49,576 nucleotides of DNA from Fimbriiglobus sp. (GCA_025351325.1 JANXWE010000140.1:1-49576), one strand, 5' to 3'. Counted from the stretch's first letter, positions 25,560 through 35,416 are shown. The notes: generated by a model from the sequence alone, not told the origin. A program made the numbers and translations.

Positions 25560-25643
25560 CCTTCGGGATCGGACGACACTCTCTCGATTGCGGCCGGGCC
25601 TTCCCGGTCGCTTTGTCGTTTCTGCGGTTTCTACACTATCACC

Positions 25644-26276
25644 ATGCCGCTCAAGAAAGCCCGAATCCCGCTCGTCCTCGCGGAATTGGCCGTCCTTTAT
25701 CCCACCGCCCCGATCGCACTGGACTTCCAGTCGCCGTTCCAACTCCTCGTGGCGACGATCCTGTCGGCGCAGTGCACCGACGTCCGCGTGAACCTGGTCA
25801 CGCCGGCACTCTTCGCGGCCTACCCGACACCGCAGGCGATGGTGAAGGCGACCCAGAAGCAGGTCGAAACTCTGATCCACTCGACCGGTTTCTTCCGGAA
25901 CAAAGCGAAGAATATCCTCGGGGCGTCGGCGGCGATTCTACACGATCACGGCGGCGAGGTGCCCCGCACGTTGGAGGAATTGGTCGCACTTCCCGGTATC
26001 GGTCGCAAGACGGCCAATGTGGTTTTGGGGGATGCGTTCGACATTCCGGGGATCACGGTCGATACCCACGTCGGTCGCCTCAGTAGACGATTGGGATTTA
26101 CCAAACAGACTGACCCAGTAAAGGTGGAATTCGCCCTCAACACGCTCATCCCGCAACCCGATTGGACGATCGTCAGCCATCGATTGATCTTGCACGGCCG
26201 CGCCGTCTGCTTCGCCCGCAAGCCGGCCTGCGAGCGTTGCACCCTGGCGGGAATCTGCCCGAAGGTCGGGGTTTAG
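25644..26276 (+). CDS. nth: Endonuclease III
   Basis: The 210-residue enzyme removes oxidised pyrimidines from DNA and nicks the abasic site. The helix-hairpin-helix is LPGIGRKTANVVLG with the catalytic lysine at K122, and the catalytic aspartate is D140 in VDTHVGRLSRRLGF. The C-terminal iron-sulfur loop has the exact Cys-x6-Cys-x2-Cys-x5-Cys spacing (CFARKPACERCTLAGIC). Length and order match bacterial Nth. It stands alone between two large secreted-protein genes. Confidence 0.96.
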   Translation: MPLKKARIPLVLAELAVLYPTAPIALDFQSPFQLLVATILSAQCTDVRVNLVTPALFAAYPTPQAMVKATQKQVETLIHSTGFFRNKAKNILGASAAILHDHGGEVPRTLEELVALPGIGRKTANVVLGDAFDIPGITVDTHVGRLSRRLGFTKQTDPVKVEFALNTLIPQPDWTIVSHRLILHGRAVCFARKPACERCTLAGICPKVGV

Positions 26277-26397
26277 AGCCGGCCCGCGTCACATGTCGGA
26301 TTTTTAGCTCTTGGCCGGCTCGACAACCAGTCGAATGTGGCCAACCGAGCGGCTATGATAACGTCCGAGAGATCTCAAAGTACCGTGAGAATACGAC

Positions 26398-29300
26398 ATG
26401 CTCCGCCACGCCCTGGTCGCCTTGTTTTGTTCCGTGGTTTTGGTGTCGAGCGCCGATGCCCTTCCGACATTCCAGCAGAGCTTGGCCCAAGAGCCGGTGG
26501 CCGAGTTGGCGAAGGCCGTTCGCACCAAGGGTGATGCGGCCCGCGGGGCGGTGCTCTTCTTCCAGCCGTTTCTCACGTGTGCCAAGTGCCACGATGCGGA
26601 AGGGGGCACACAACTCGGGCCGGACTTATCAAAAGTCGGCAAGGAAGGCACTGCGGAGTACTTGATCGAATCGGTACTGTCGCCCTCGAAGGTGATCAAG
26701 AAGGGCTACGAATCGGTTTCGATCGCCACAGCGGATGGGCGGACGATCACCGGTCTGGTGGTCGGCGAGAAGGGCGGGAACGTCACGCTGCTCGATCCGG
26801 CGGCGGCCGGCAAACGGGTCGTCGTGGCGAATGCCGATGTCGAATCCCGTTCGATCAGCCCGCTGTCGCTCATGCCCGATGGGTTGATGAACCTGCTCTC
26901 GGATCGTCAGCAATTCCTCGACTTGGCCAAGTACCTCATCGAAATCGCGGAGCAGGGGCCGACGCGGGCCAAGGAACTCCGACCGGCCGTCACGGCGTTG
27001 GTGATTCCCGAATACGAAAAGGAAATCGACCACGCCGGGATGATCCGCAAGCTCGACGACCAGGCGCTGATCCGGGGCGAAGCGATTTACACCCGCGTCT
27101 GCGCGAACTGCCACGGAACCAAAGATGTGCTCGGGTCGATGCCGACGTCAATGAAATTCGCTTCCGAGAAGTTCAAGAACGGCGGTGATGCGCACAGCCT
27201 GTATCAGACGCTGACCCGCGGCTACGGCATGATGGCCCCGCAAACCTGGATGGTGCCGCAGCAGAAATACGACGTGGTGCATTACATCCGCGAAACGTTT
27301 TTGAAACCGCACAACACGAGTCAATTCCGTGCGGCCGACAACGACTATCTGGCGACCCTTCCCGAAGGAAAATCGTTCGGCCCCAAAGCGGTGACGCTCG
27401 AACCATGGGTGACCATGGACTACGGCCCGAGTTTGATGAACACCTACGAAGTCGGCGGGCCGGGGCCGAACATCGCGTACAAGGGCATCGCCGTGCGGCT
27501 CGATGCCGGGGCCGGTGGCGTGTCGCGTGGCAAGCGTTGGGCGCTCTTCGACCACGATACGTTGCGCTACGCGGCGGGCTGGAGCGGCGACGGCTTCATC
27601 AATTGGAAGGGGATCCATTTCAACGGGCAGCATCAAGTTCACCCGAAACTGGCCGGGGATGTGCAGATTGCCAATCCGGTCGGGCCGGGTTGGGCCGACC
27701 CCGAGACGGGTTCGTTCGACGACCCTCGTTTGAAGGGCCGGGATGGTCGGTTGTACGGCCCGCTGCCGAGGAGTTGGGCGCAGTTCAAAGGCACCTATCA
27801 GTTCGGCGACCAGACCATCCTTTCTTACACGGTCGGCACGGCGAGCGTGCTCGAATCGCTCGGCGCGGAGACCAGTCCCACACTGCCGAACGCGACCATC
27901 TTCACACGGACGCTCGAACTTGATCCGTCAGCGAAGGAACTCCTTGTTAGGATCGCGGCCGTGGGCAGACCCGTCGCCATCGTGGGTGACAGCCAAGCGC
28001 AACTGGTGACGGTGGCCGGATTCACCCTGTTGAAGATCCCGGCCTCGAAAACGTTGACCCGTATCAAAGTGCTCATCTCGAACGGGAAGGCCGACGACCT
28101 CAAAGCGTTCGCCAAAACTAGCCCGGCACCGCATGCGTTGAAGCCACTCACCGAGGGTGGGCCGAAGCGTTGGCCTGAAATTCTCAAAACGACGGTCGCA
28201 CTCGGGAAGAACGACGGCGCGTTCGCCGTCGATACGTTCATGTTGCCCGAGAAGAACCCGTGGAATGCCCAACTGCGGTTGACCGGGTTCGACTTCTTCC
28301 CCGACGGCAAACGCATGGCGGTCTGCTCGTGGGACGGCGACGTTTGGCTCGTCTCGGGGTTGGACAATTTGTCGGCCGGGCTGAGTTGGCAGCGGATCGC
28401 CACCGGGTTGTACCAACCGCTCGGGTTGAAACTGCGGGACGGGGCGATCTTCGTCGGCTGCCGCGATCAGATTGTGAAACTCCACGACCTCAACGGCGAT
28501 GGCGAAATCGACCGCTACGAGTGCTTCAACAACGACCATCAAGCGACGGAGCACTTCCACGAATTCGCGATGGGGTTGCAGACCGATGTGGAAGGGAACT
28601 TCTACTACGCCAAGAGTGGCCGGCATGCACTCCCGGCGCTCGTTCCGCATCACGGCACGCTGTTGAAAGTGAGCCGCGACGGCACGAAGACGGAGATCCT
28701 TGCCACCGGGTTCCGCGCCGCCAACGGCGTCTGCCTCAACCCGGATGGCACGTTCTACGTCACCGATCAAGAAGGGTTCTGGACACCGAAGAACCGGATC
28801 AACTTGGTCGAGAAGGGCGGGTTCTACGGGAACATGTTTGGCTACACCGATCAAAAAAATACGTCCGACAGCGCGATGAAACAGCCACTTTGTTGGATCA
28901 CCAATGAGTTTGACCGGAGTCCGGCTGAACTCGTTTGGGTGACCTCCGACAAATGGGGGGCGTTGAAAGGCTCCCTGTTGAACCTCTCGTACGGGATGGG
29001 GAAAATCTATGTGGTGCCGCATGAGACAGTGAACGGGCAAACCCAAGGCGGCATGTGCGCCCTGCCATTACCGGCCTTCCCAACCGGGATCATGCGGGGT
29101 CGTTTCCACCCGACTGACGGGCAACTTTACACCTGTGGAATGTACGCTTGGGCCGGGAATCAAACGGTGCCCGGTGGCTTCTACCGAGTTCGTGCCACCG
29201 AGAAGCCGGTCGATTTGCCCGTGGGTCTCCACGCCAGATCGGGTAGCGTCGACGTGACCTTCACCGATGCCATCGAACCGACGAGCGCCGCCGAGGCGAA

Positions 29301-31152
29301 GAGCTACGAGGTCAAAGTTTGGGGCTTGAAACGAACCAAGGAGTACGGCTCGCAGCATATCGGCGAGCACTCGTTGGCAGTCACCAAAGCCTCGCTTTTG
29401 ACCGACGGGAAAACGGTGCGGCTCGCCATCCGCGATCTGGCCCCGACCTGGTGCATGGAGATCAAGTACCGCGTGAAGGGCGCCGATGGCCGGGCCATTT
29501 CGGGAGTCATTCACAACACGATTCACGAGATCGAGGGATCGATTCATGCCGCCCCCGAACCGAAGGCAAAGCCGAAACAGGTGAAGGTGTTTATCCTCGC
29601 GGGCCAGTCCAACATGGAAGGCCAAGCGGTCTCGGATCTCGGTGGTAAGGACTATAACGATGGCAAAGGGACGCTGAACGGTCTCCTCAAAGATCCTGCC
29701 AAGGCGAAGCTCGTTCAACACCTCAAAAACGACAAGGGCGAATGGGTCGTCCGCGACGATGTTTGGGTTCGGTACCAACGCGAGAAACAACCGCTGTTGG
29801 CTGGGCCGCTCGGACTCGGGTTCAGCGTCTACGGCGACCAGCACCATTTCGGGCCCGAGTTGCAATTCGGCCATGTGGTCGGTGATCACTTCGACGAGCA
29901 AGTGCTGCTGATCAAGACCGCGTGGGGCGGCAAGAGCTTGTTCAAAGACTTCCGTCCCCCGAGTTCCGGCGGCGACGTCGGGCCGTATTACACGGCGATG
30001 CTGGCCGAAATTCGCAAGTCACTCGAGAACCTCAAGACCGACTTCCCGGCCTACGCCGACCAGGGTTATGAACTCGCCGGGTTCGTCTGGTATCAAGGCT
30101 GGAACGACGGTGTCGATCCGAAGAAGGCGATCCCGGAGTACGAGCAGAACTTGGTGAATCTCATCCGCGATGTCCGCAAGGAGTTGAAGGCTCCGAAGCT
30201 CCCGGTGATCATCGGCGAACTGACGGGGCCGTGGGTGAAGGGGCCGAAAGAGTGGGAAGCGCTCCGCCGCGCTCAGGCCGCCGCCGCCGAGACACCGGAA
30301 TTCCAAGGCAATGTGCTGTTCGTGGAAACGCACGACTTCGTGCGGAAGCCCGAAGATTCCCCTCACCCCGGCCACGGACACCACGAGTTCGGCAACGCCG
30401 AGACATATTTCCTAGTGGGTGATGCCTTGGCCAAGGGGATGATCAAGCTGTTGCAACCGCAGCCGAAGCCGAAGGTCAAAGCCGAACTCAGCAAGCCGAC
30501 GTCGCGCACGGATCGCAAGCTCGAAGGTTGGACGATCCGCGTCGACGACCGCTTGCTCAGCGGGCCGGACGAAGCGTTGGGCACCAAGTCGCTGCGTTTC
30601 CTAGAAGCGAAGCTGGCCGACATCGTGACGGTGGTACCGGCGGACAAAGTGAAGCTACTGCAAAAGGTGGCGATCGTGCTCGACCTCTCCAACGGCACCC
30701 TCACCTCAATGCAGTACCATCCGAGCGCCGATTGGCTGAAGGCGAACGGTCACGCCATCGACCTCGAGAAGTGCGTGCACATTCCCCAGGCGGCCGACCT
30801 GCCCACCAAGCGGAGCACCAACGAGCAACCCTGGGTGATCCTGCACGAACTGTCGCACGCCTACCACGATCAAGTCCTCGGCTTCGACGAGCCGCGGATT
30901 GTGGCCGCGTACGAGAAGTACAAGAGGAGTGGTCGTGGCGACAAGACGCTGCTGTTCAACGGCCAGCGTGTGAAGCATTACGCGCTGACCACGCCGATGG
31001 AGTTCTTCGCGGAGATGACCGAGGCTTACTTCGGTGCCAACGACTTCTTCCCGTTCAACCGCGCCGAGCTGAAAGAAGCCGAACCGGAGATCGACGAGCT
31101 GCTGACACACTTTTGGACCACGCCCGCCCCGTCTGGCGCAGTCAAAAAATGA
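26398..31152 (+). CDS. Giant secreted fusion: two c-type haem sites, dehydrogenase-like propeller, sialate O-acetylesterase-like domain and HExxH peptidase domain
   Basis: The 1584-residue protein has a signal peptide (residues 1-20, HALVALFCSVVLVSSADA). A first haem site CAKCH (61-65) sits in a PVC-type domain (FFQPFLTCAKCHDA, SKVIKKGYESV), and a second, CANCH, is at 235-239. Residues about 610-960 read as an NHL/sorbosone-dehydrogenase-like propeller (GFDFFPDGKRMAVCSWDGDV; HDLNGDGEIDRYECFNNDHQ; GTFYVTDQEGFW). From about 1060 a SASA/SGNH esterase follows with FILAGQSNMEG (Ser near 1071) and HPGHGHHEFGNA near 1320. The end has HELSHAYHDQ (H1483, E1484, H1487) and TEAYFG as a possible third ligand. 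The parts occur separately in planctomycetes, often in polysaccharide use; their union suggests a periplasmic or surface glycan-degrading machine, which is inference. The frame is uninterrupted. Confidence 0.85.
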   Translation: MLRHALVALFCSVVLVSSADALPTFQQSLAQEPVAELAKAVRTKGDAARGAVLFFQPFLTCAKCHDAEGGTQLGPDLSKVGKEGTAEYLIESVLSPSKVIKKGYESVSIATADGRTITGLVVGEKGGNVTLLDPAAAGKRVVVANADVESRSISPLSLMPDGLMNLLSDRQQFLDLAKYLIEIAEQGPTRAKELRPAVTALVIPEYEKEIDHAGMIRKLDDQALIRGEAIYTRVCANCHGTKDVLGSMPTSMKFASEKFKNGGDAHSLYQTLTRGYGMMAPQTWMVPQQKYDVVHYIRETFLKPHNTSQFRAADNDYLATLPEGKSFGPKAVTLEPWVTMDYGPSLMNTYEVGGPGPNIAYKGIAVRLDAGAGGVSRGKRWALFDHDTLRYAAGWSGDGFINWKGIHFNGQHQVHPKLAGDVQIANPVGPGWADPETGSFDDPRLKGRDGRLYGPLPRSWAQFKGTYQFGDQTILSYTVGTASVLESLGAETSPTLPNATIFTRTLELDPSAKELLVRIAAVGRPVAIVGDSQAQLVTVAGFTLLKIPASKTLTRIKVLISNGKADDLKAFAKTSPAPHALKPLTEGGPKRWPEILKTTVALGKNDGAFAVDTFMLPEKNPWNAQLRLTGFDFFPDGKRMAVCSWDGDVWLVSGLDNLSAGLSWQRIATGLYQPLGLKLRDGAIFVGCRDQIVKLHDLNGDGEIDRYECFNNDHQATEHFHEFAMGLQTDVEGNFYYAKSGRHALPALVPHHGTLLKVSRDGTKTEILATGFRAANGVCLNPDGTFYVTDQEGFWTPKNRINLVEKGGFYGNMFGYTDQKNTSDSAMKQPLCWITNEFDRSPAELVWVTSDKWGALKGSLLNLSYGMGKIYVVPHETVNGQTQGGMCALPLPAFPTGIMRGRFHPTDGQLYTCGMYAWAGNQTVPGGFYRVRATEKPVDLPVGLHARSGSVDVTFTDAIEPTSAAEAKSYEVKVWGLKRTKEYGSQHIGEHSLAVTKASLLTDGKTVRLAIRDLAPTWCMEIKYRVKGADGRAISGVIHNTIHEIEGSIHAAPEPKAKPKQVKVFILAGQSNMEGQAVSDLGGKDYNDGKGTLNGLLKDPAKAKLVQHLKNDKGEWVVRDDVWVRYQREKQPLLAGPLGLGFSVYGDQHHFGPELQFGHVVGDHFDEQVLLIKTAWGGKSLFKDFRPPSSGGDVGPYYTAMLAEIRKSLENLKTDFPAYADQGYELAGFVWYQGWNDGVDPKKAIPEYEQNLVNLIRDVRKELKAPKLPVIIGELTGPWVKGPKEWEALRRAQAAAAETPEFQGNVLFVETHDFVRKPEDSPHPGHGHHEFGNAETYFLVGDALAKGMIKLLQPQPKPKVKAELSKPTSRTDRKLEGWTIRVDDRLLSGPDEALGTKSLRFLEAKLADIVTVVPADKVKLLQKVAIVLDLSNGTLTSMQYHPSADWLKANGHAIDLEKCVHIPQAADLPTKRSTNEQPWVILHELSHAYHDQVLGFDEPRIVAAYEKYKRSGRGDKTLLFNGQRVKHYALTTPMEFFAEMTEAYFGANDFFPFNRAELKEAEPEIDELLTHFWTTPAPSGAVKK

Positions 31153-31226
31153 ATCTTCGAAAGAAAGGTTTGTATCTTCAGCCTAACGATCGCTCCACGA
31201 CAGAAACGCCAACATTTATTGCTCGA

Positions 31227-31246
31227 CCATCAACGACCGTTGATGG
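31227..31246. other. Small perfect palindrome in the 31.2 kb intergenic space
   Basis: CCATCAAC-gacc-GTTGATGG forms an 8-bp stem 32 bases before the enolase-superfamily gene. It could be an operator for that gene or a weak 3' hairpin for the gene upstream. No U-run follows. Confidence 0.35.
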
Positions 31247-31277
31247 ATCAGCTTCGCATCCACGAGCTTAAACATCC

Positions 31278-32381
31278 ATGAAAATTGCCCGCATCTTGGC
31301 GTACCGCGTCGAACTGCCCCTGGTTGAAACCACGTACAAATGGTCGGGTGGCAAATCGATCACGGTGTTCGACAGCACCATCGTCCGCGTCGAAACGGAC
31401 ACCGGCCTCGTGGGGCACGGTGAAGTCTGCCCGCTCGGGCCGTTCTACCTGCCGGCCTACGCCGAAGGAGTCCGGGCCGGTCTGCGCGAACTCGGGCCGC
31501 ACCTGCTCGGGGCCAGTCCGCTCGAACTCAGCAAGCTCAACCGGCTCATGGATGCGGCGCTCAAAGGGCACCCGTACGTGAAGAGCGGCATCGACATCGC
31601 CTGTTGGGATATTCTCGGGCAGGCCACCGGGATGCCGGTCTGCGAGTTGCTCGGTGGCCGCTACGGCGACGACTTTCACCTGTACCGGGCCATCTCGCAA
31701 GAGTCGCCAGACGAGATGGCCAGCCGCGTGGCCGCCTACCGTGCCGAGGGCTACCGCCGCTTCCAATTGAAGGTCGGTGGCGACCCCGATGTGGATATCC
31801 AACGCATCCACGCCGTCGCTGCAAAGTTGCTGCCGGGGGATCGACTCGTCGCGGATGCCAACACCGGCTGGACACAACACGAAGCCATGCGGGTGGTTCG
31901 TGGTGTGCGCGATGTGGACGTGTACATCGAGCAGCCATGCCTGACCTACGAAGAGTGCCTGAGCGTCCGACGGCACACCGACCACCCGTTCATTCTCGAC
32001 GAAAACATTGATGGGTTGGACATGCTGTTGCGGGCCAAAGCCGACCTGGCGTTCGACGTGGTAAATCTGAAAATCAGCAAGCTCGGCGGCCTCACGAAGA
32101 TTCGTCAGGCCCGCGATTTGTGCGTGAGCATGGGCATCGCCATGACGCTGGAAGACAGTTGGGGCGGGGACATCACCACGGCGGCCATCGCGCACCTCGC
32201 GCACAGCACGCCGACGGAATTCCAGTTCACCAGCACCGACTTCAACAGCTACGTCACCGTTTCGACGGCCGACGGAGCACCGCAACGGAAAAATGGCCGG
32301 ATGGCGGCATCGAAGCAACCGGGCTTGGGCATCACCCCGAAAATGGACGTCCTCGGTTCCCCGGTCGTGGTGGTCGAATAA
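31278..32381 (+). CDS. Enolase-superfamily dehydratase/racemase (mandelate racemase/muconate lactonising group)
   Basis: The 367-residue enzyme has the superfamily's capping domain (residues 1-125) and barrel. Metal ligands appear in [16 protein letters not shown] and FILDENIDG, with the second catalytic lysine in NLKISKLGG. The first catalytic segment reads FQLKVGGD, so the usual K-x-K is Q-x-K here. The sequence most resembles cis-3-hydroxy-L-proline dehydratase and related amino-acid acting members; the substrate is not certain. Such enzymes abstract the proton alpha to a carboxylate. An EamA transporter gene lies 46 bases downstream and may move the substrate or product. Confidence 0.85.
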   Translation: MKIARILAYRVELPLVETTYKWSGGKSITVFDSTIVRVETDTGLVGHGEVCPLGPFYLPAYAEGVRAGLRELGPHLLGASPLELSKLNRLMDAALKGHPYVKSGIDIACWDILGQATGMPVCELLGGRYGDDFHLYRAISQESPDEMASRVAAYRAEGYRRFQLKVGGDPDVDIQRIHAVAAKLLPGDRLVADANTGWTQHEAMRVVRGVRDVDVYIEQPCLTYEECLSVRRHTDHPFILDENIDGLDMLLRAKADLAFDVVNLKISKLGGLTKIRQARDLCVSMGIAMTLEDSWGGDITTAAIAHLAHSTPTEFQFTSTDFNSYVTVSTADGAPQRKNGRMAASKQPGLGITPKMDVLGSPVVVVE

Positions 32382-32427
32382 TCGTGTCCCTAACTCCCGC
32401 CTAAACTGTTCGAATGATCTGACACGT

Positions 32428-33324
32428 ATGAAGACGCACGGATTGCAACCTTACGGTTGGATGTTGATGAGTTGCGTTTGGTTCTCGGCCATGGGGCTGC
32501 TGACGCACGGGCTGAAAGAGACCTGCGACTGGCAGACGGTGACGCTGGTTCGCAGCGGACTGGCGACGCTCTTCGCGTTCCTCTTGGCCATGCTGGCGGG
32601 AACCCAACTCGTCTTTCTGAGACCGCGCGTCCTTTGGGTGCGCAGTCTCGCCGGCAGCAGCAGCATGATCGGCACGTTCTACGCCCTCACGCATCTACCG
32701 GTGTCCGATGTCCTCACGCTGACGAATACCTTCCCTGTTTGGGTGGCCCTGCTGTCGTGGCCACTCGTCGGAGAACGGCCAACCCTGCCCGTGTGGGGAG
32801 CGGTGGGGTGCGCTGTAGCCGGGGTCGCCGTGACCCAGAACGCCGACTTCTCGCACCTGCAGCCGGCGCACTTCGCGGCACTCTTCGCGTCGTTCTTCAC
32901 CGCGATTGCCATGCTCGGGTTGAATCGGTTGCACGGCGTCGCGTCCCTCGCCGTGGTCGTCCACTTCTCAGCGGTCAGTGTCGTCGTCGGCCTCGGGGCC
33001 TACTTCGCGTTCGACAGGCCAATTGGTACCAGCCAACAGACCGATCCGTCCGTGTTGCTTCATCTGCTCGCGGTCGGGGCCACGGCCACGGTCGGCCAAC
33101 TCTTCCTCACCAAGGCGTTCCGCAGCGGTTCCGCCACAAGAGTGTCCGTCGTCGGCCTGTCGCAAGTGGTACTCGTGATGCTCTACGAGGGGATGGTGCA
33201 GAACCGCCAATTTGGATGGTCGCAAGTGCTGGGCACGCTCTTGATCCTCGGCCCGACGGCGTACCTCATGGCCCGCGAACGGCGGAAATCGACCCCGCAA
33301 CCGGAGCCGGTGCAAGCGGGCTGA
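32428..33324 (+). CDS. EamA/DMT-family transporter
   Basis: The 298-residue protein has about ten hydrophobic segments in two repeated halves, as in drug/metabolite transporters. Typical stretches are LVRSGLATLFAFLLAMLAG, FYALTHLPVSDVLTLTNTFP near the end of the first repeat, and LTKAFRSGSATRVSVVGLSQ in the second. It ends in a basic cytoplasmic tail. The ATG at 32428 is used because the first helix begins right after it; in-frame upstream codons are in the previous gene. The substrate cannot be read from the sequence. It probably shares a transcript with the enolase-superfamily gene. Confidence 0.88.
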   Translation: MKTHGLQPYGWMLMSCVWFSAMGLLTHGLKETCDWQTVTLVRSGLATLFAFLLAMLAGTQLVFLRPRVLWVRSLAGSSSMIGTFYALTHLPVSDVLTLTNTFPVWVALLSWPLVGERPTLPVWGAVGCAVAGVAVTQNADFSHLQPAHFAALFASFFTAIAMLGLNRLHGVASLAVVVHFSAVSVVVGLGAYFAFDRPIGTSQQTDPSVLLHLLAVGATATVGQLFLTKAFRSGSATRVSVVGLSQVVLVMLYEGMVQNRQFGWSQVLGTLLILGPTAYLMARERRKSTPQPEPVQAG

Positions 33325-33347
33325 TGGGCATTTGGTAAACTGATTCC

Positions 33348-33659
33348 ATGGCAGAATCGAACTCCGGGCCTGAAAATCTTTCCGACGTCCTCGGCCGGCT
33401 CTTCGTGGCTCGGGGCTGGGGTCGTGTATCAGAACGCTCCCGACTCGAAACCGCTTGGGGCGAAGCCATCGGCACCGAGTTCGCCGGTCAGACGCGCGTC
33501 GGCGGCTTCAAGCGCGGCGTGCTCGAAATCGAAGTCCGCAGCGCCGTGCTGCAACAGGAACTGACCCAGTACCACAAGCGCCGGCTCCTCGCCGACCTGC
33601 GGGTGAAACTCCCGGGCCAGTCGATCACCGATCTGAAGTTCCGCTCCGGGGTGTGGTGA
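33348..33659 (+). CDS. DUF721/DciA-like protein
   Basis: This 103-residue protein matches the DUF721 (DciA) pattern: a helical N-terminus (LSDVLGRLFVARGWGR), WGEAIGTEFAGQTRVGGFKR, LEIEVRSAVLQQELTQYHK, and a basic lid RRLLADLRVKLPG followed by ITDLKFRSG. DciA proteins load the replicative helicase DnaB in bacteria without DnaC. The helicase and DnaA genes are not nearby, so the assignment rests on the sequence pattern alone. Confidence 0.82.
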   Translation: MAESNSGPENLSDVLGRLFVARGWGRVSERSRLETAWGEAIGTEFAGQTRVGGFKRGVLEIEVRSAVLQQELTQYHKRRLLADLRVKLPGQSITDLKFRSGVW

Positions 33660-33678
33660 AACACGGAGGTGCCCGACG

Positions 33679-34038
33679 ATGGCGTTCTTTGAAGATTTGA
33701 CCCCGTACTCTTACTTTCCGACTGGTGAAGTCGATGGTTTCGACACCGTGAACATCGGCTGGCTCGATTCCGCGCAACCGTTCCTGATCGGGGAGACAAG
33801 CGAAGAGTTCCAACTCCGATTGGCAACGCTCTGTTCTCGGAAAGTGAATCAGACGCGTGGCTTCCAGAGTTGCCCGTTCTGCCTTGGTCCAAATCGTCCC
33901 AACAGTTCAGCTGAAATGCGGGTGACCCGAGTCAGCCGCACTTACGCTGCCCCGTCATTGATCGATCATTACGTCGCCGTCCACGGTTACCGTCCCCCGG
34001 ATGAGTTCATCGCCGCCGTCTTGGCTGTCGATTGCTAG
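33679..34038 (+). CDS. Hypothetical protein, DUF7919-like
   Basis: The 119-residue protein opens FFEDLTPYSYFPTGE and continues with NIGWLDSAQPFLIGETSEEF, a pattern I associate with the small DUF7919 family. A CPFC pair (SCPFCLGPN) may bind metal. The C-terminal part has DHYVAVHGYRPPDEFIAAV. It has no signal peptide or membrane helix. It starts 20 bases after the DciA-like gene and could be cotranscribed. The function is unknown and the family match is from memory. Confidence 0.6.
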   Translation: MAFFEDLTPYSYFPTGEVDGFDTVNIGWLDSAQPFLIGETSEEFQLRLATLCSRKVNQTRGFQSCPFCLGPNRPNSSAEMRVTRVSRTYAAPSLIDHYVAVHGYRPPDEFIAAVLAVDC

Positions 34039-34104
34039 AGGCGGGAAGAACAGCAGGACAAATAGGCCTTCCCGATATCAGGTACCTGGGGCAACTCGAC
34101 CGCC

Positions 34105-34605
34105 TCAATCGCACTCCAGCGACCCATCGAAGCCGGTGATGTCGTTGTACCGCCGGCGGATGTTCTCGCTCACCCCGTCCGTCTGCTGGGTCCGGTCCTT
34201 GCCGCGCGGGACGAATCGCGACGACCCGATCGTTTCCACGATCTCGGCTCCGGCCCGGACGTGAACGGTCAGCCGGTGTGTGTCCCCGTCGTCCAACCGA
34301 TTGCTGTGGTTGTGGTGGACGGCCACGTGGGTGAAGCGACCGTCTGGGAAGATCGTCAGGGTTTGCTCCCGGCACTCGCACTCGCCCGCGTCGATACGGC
34401 CGGCGGTGAAGGTTTGGTGGTCGGCGTCCAGCTGGAGGTTGGCCTTGTGTTGCTCGGCGCTGCGGAACGCGGCCGGCTTGCACACTTCACACACATGCTT
34501 TGCCTTCCCACCCCCACTGCTCGTCCCGCCAGCCAGGGCAACCTCGATCCGTTCGAGGCGCATCATGATCTCCTGAATGCTTTTCCCCAGTTCAAATCCT
34601 TCCAT
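34105..34605 (-). CDS. Hypothetical cysteine-containing protein
   Basis: This 166-residue protein is not assigned to a family. It starts at MEGFELGKSIQEIMMRLERI, supported by GGAGG five bases upstream; the longer frame adds 28 residues without such a site. An N-terminal amphipathic helix is followed by CEVCKP and later by CECREQ, a possible four-cysteine zinc site. The second half looks beta-rich (TLTIFPDGRFTHVAVHHNH; HRLTVHVRAGAEIVE). It is divergent from the ECF sigma gene, with about 200 bases between them. Confidence 0.6.
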   Translation of the reverse strand: MEGFELGKSIQEIMMRLERIEVALAGGTSSGGGKAKHVCEVCKPAAFRSAEQHKANLQLDADHQTFTAGRIDAGECECREQTLTIFPDGRFTHVAVHHNHSNRLDDGDTHRLTVHVRAGAEIVETIGSSRFVPRGKDRTQQTDGVSENIRRRYNDITGFDGSLECD

Positions 34606-34639
34606 TGGAACCTCCACTGCTGAGCTTGGTCGATATGCG

Positions 34640-34659
34640 AAACCCCTCACGGGGTTTTT
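34640..34659 (+). other. Hairpin followed by a U-run between divergent genes
   Basis: AAACCCC-tcac-GGGGTTTTT on the plus strand is a compact intrinsic-terminator shape. No plus-strand gene ends close upstream, so it may act on readthrough or as an attenuator in the leader of the ECF sigma gene 143 bases away. Confidence 0.4.
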
Positions 34660-34801
34660 AACGCCGAATTCTGATTCAACAGAAACCATATCTGACTAAT
34701 CCGCATACCCCACCTAGCGGGAGCCAAACGGAAATCGGCTCATAGAATTCGAGAAACTTTTTCCCGGCGTCGATTTCCTCACCTGAACCCGAACTTTTCC
34801 T

Positions 34802-35416
34802 ATGTCCGATTCGGAACTGCCCACGCCGATTCGGGCCTGCTTTGAACGACTCACCGCCGGCGACCATTCGGCGCGGGCCGAGTTACTGCGGCTGACCACG
34901 GATCGCTTACTCGCGATGGTTCGCAAGATGCTGGCCCGCTACCCCGGTGTCCGGCGCTGGGAAGAGAGCGACGATGTCCTCCAGAACGTGATGGTGCGCC
35001 TCGACCGCTGCCTTTCACAAGAGCCGATCCAATCGCCGACGGACTACTTCCGGCTCGCGGCCGCGAACATGCGGCGGGAACTCATCGATCTCGCCCGCCA
35101 CTACTACGGCCCTCAGGGCCTCGGATCCAACCACGCCACGCCCAACGCGAACAATTTTCAGGAACCCGAACACACCGGAACTGTGCGAGATGACCCAGCC
35201 CGCACGGTAATCGCGCGGGAACTCCACGAAGTGATGGAGACATTGCCGTCGGAACTGCGCGACGTGGCCTCGTTCCACTGGTACCTCGGGATGACGAAGC
35301 CGGAAGTGGCGGCCGCACTCGGGATGTCGCTTTCAACGGTGAAACGGCGCTGCGTGGAGGCCAAGCTGATGATGGAGGAGCGTCTCGGGTTACGGGCCGA
35401 CTTCAGCTTCACTTGA
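34802..35416 (+). CDS. ECF-type RNA polymerase sigma factor (planctomycete subfamily)
   Basis: The 204-residue protein has sigma region 2 in RAELLRLTTDRLLAMVRKML and ESDDVLQNVMVRLDRCL with the -10 helix at DYFRLAAANMRRELIDLARH. Region 4 contains LPSELRDVASFHWYLGMTKP and the HTH PEVAAALGMSLSTVKRRCVEA. It belongs to the ECF groups that occur next to serine/threonine kinases in planctomycetes. A kinase gene begins 58 bases downstream, so the two probably form one signalling unit in which the kinase controls the sigma factor or its targets. No anti-sigma factor is nearby. Confidence 0.9.
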   Translation: MSDSELPTPIRACFERLTAGDHSARAELLRLTTDRLLAMVRKMLARYPGVRRWEESDDVLQNVMVRLDRCLSQEPIQSPTDYFRLAAANMRRELIDLARHYYGPQGLGSNHATPNANNFQEPEHTGTVRDDPARTVIARELHEVMETLPSELRDVASFHWYLGMTKPEVAAALGMSLSTVKRRCVEAKLMMEERLGLRADFSFT

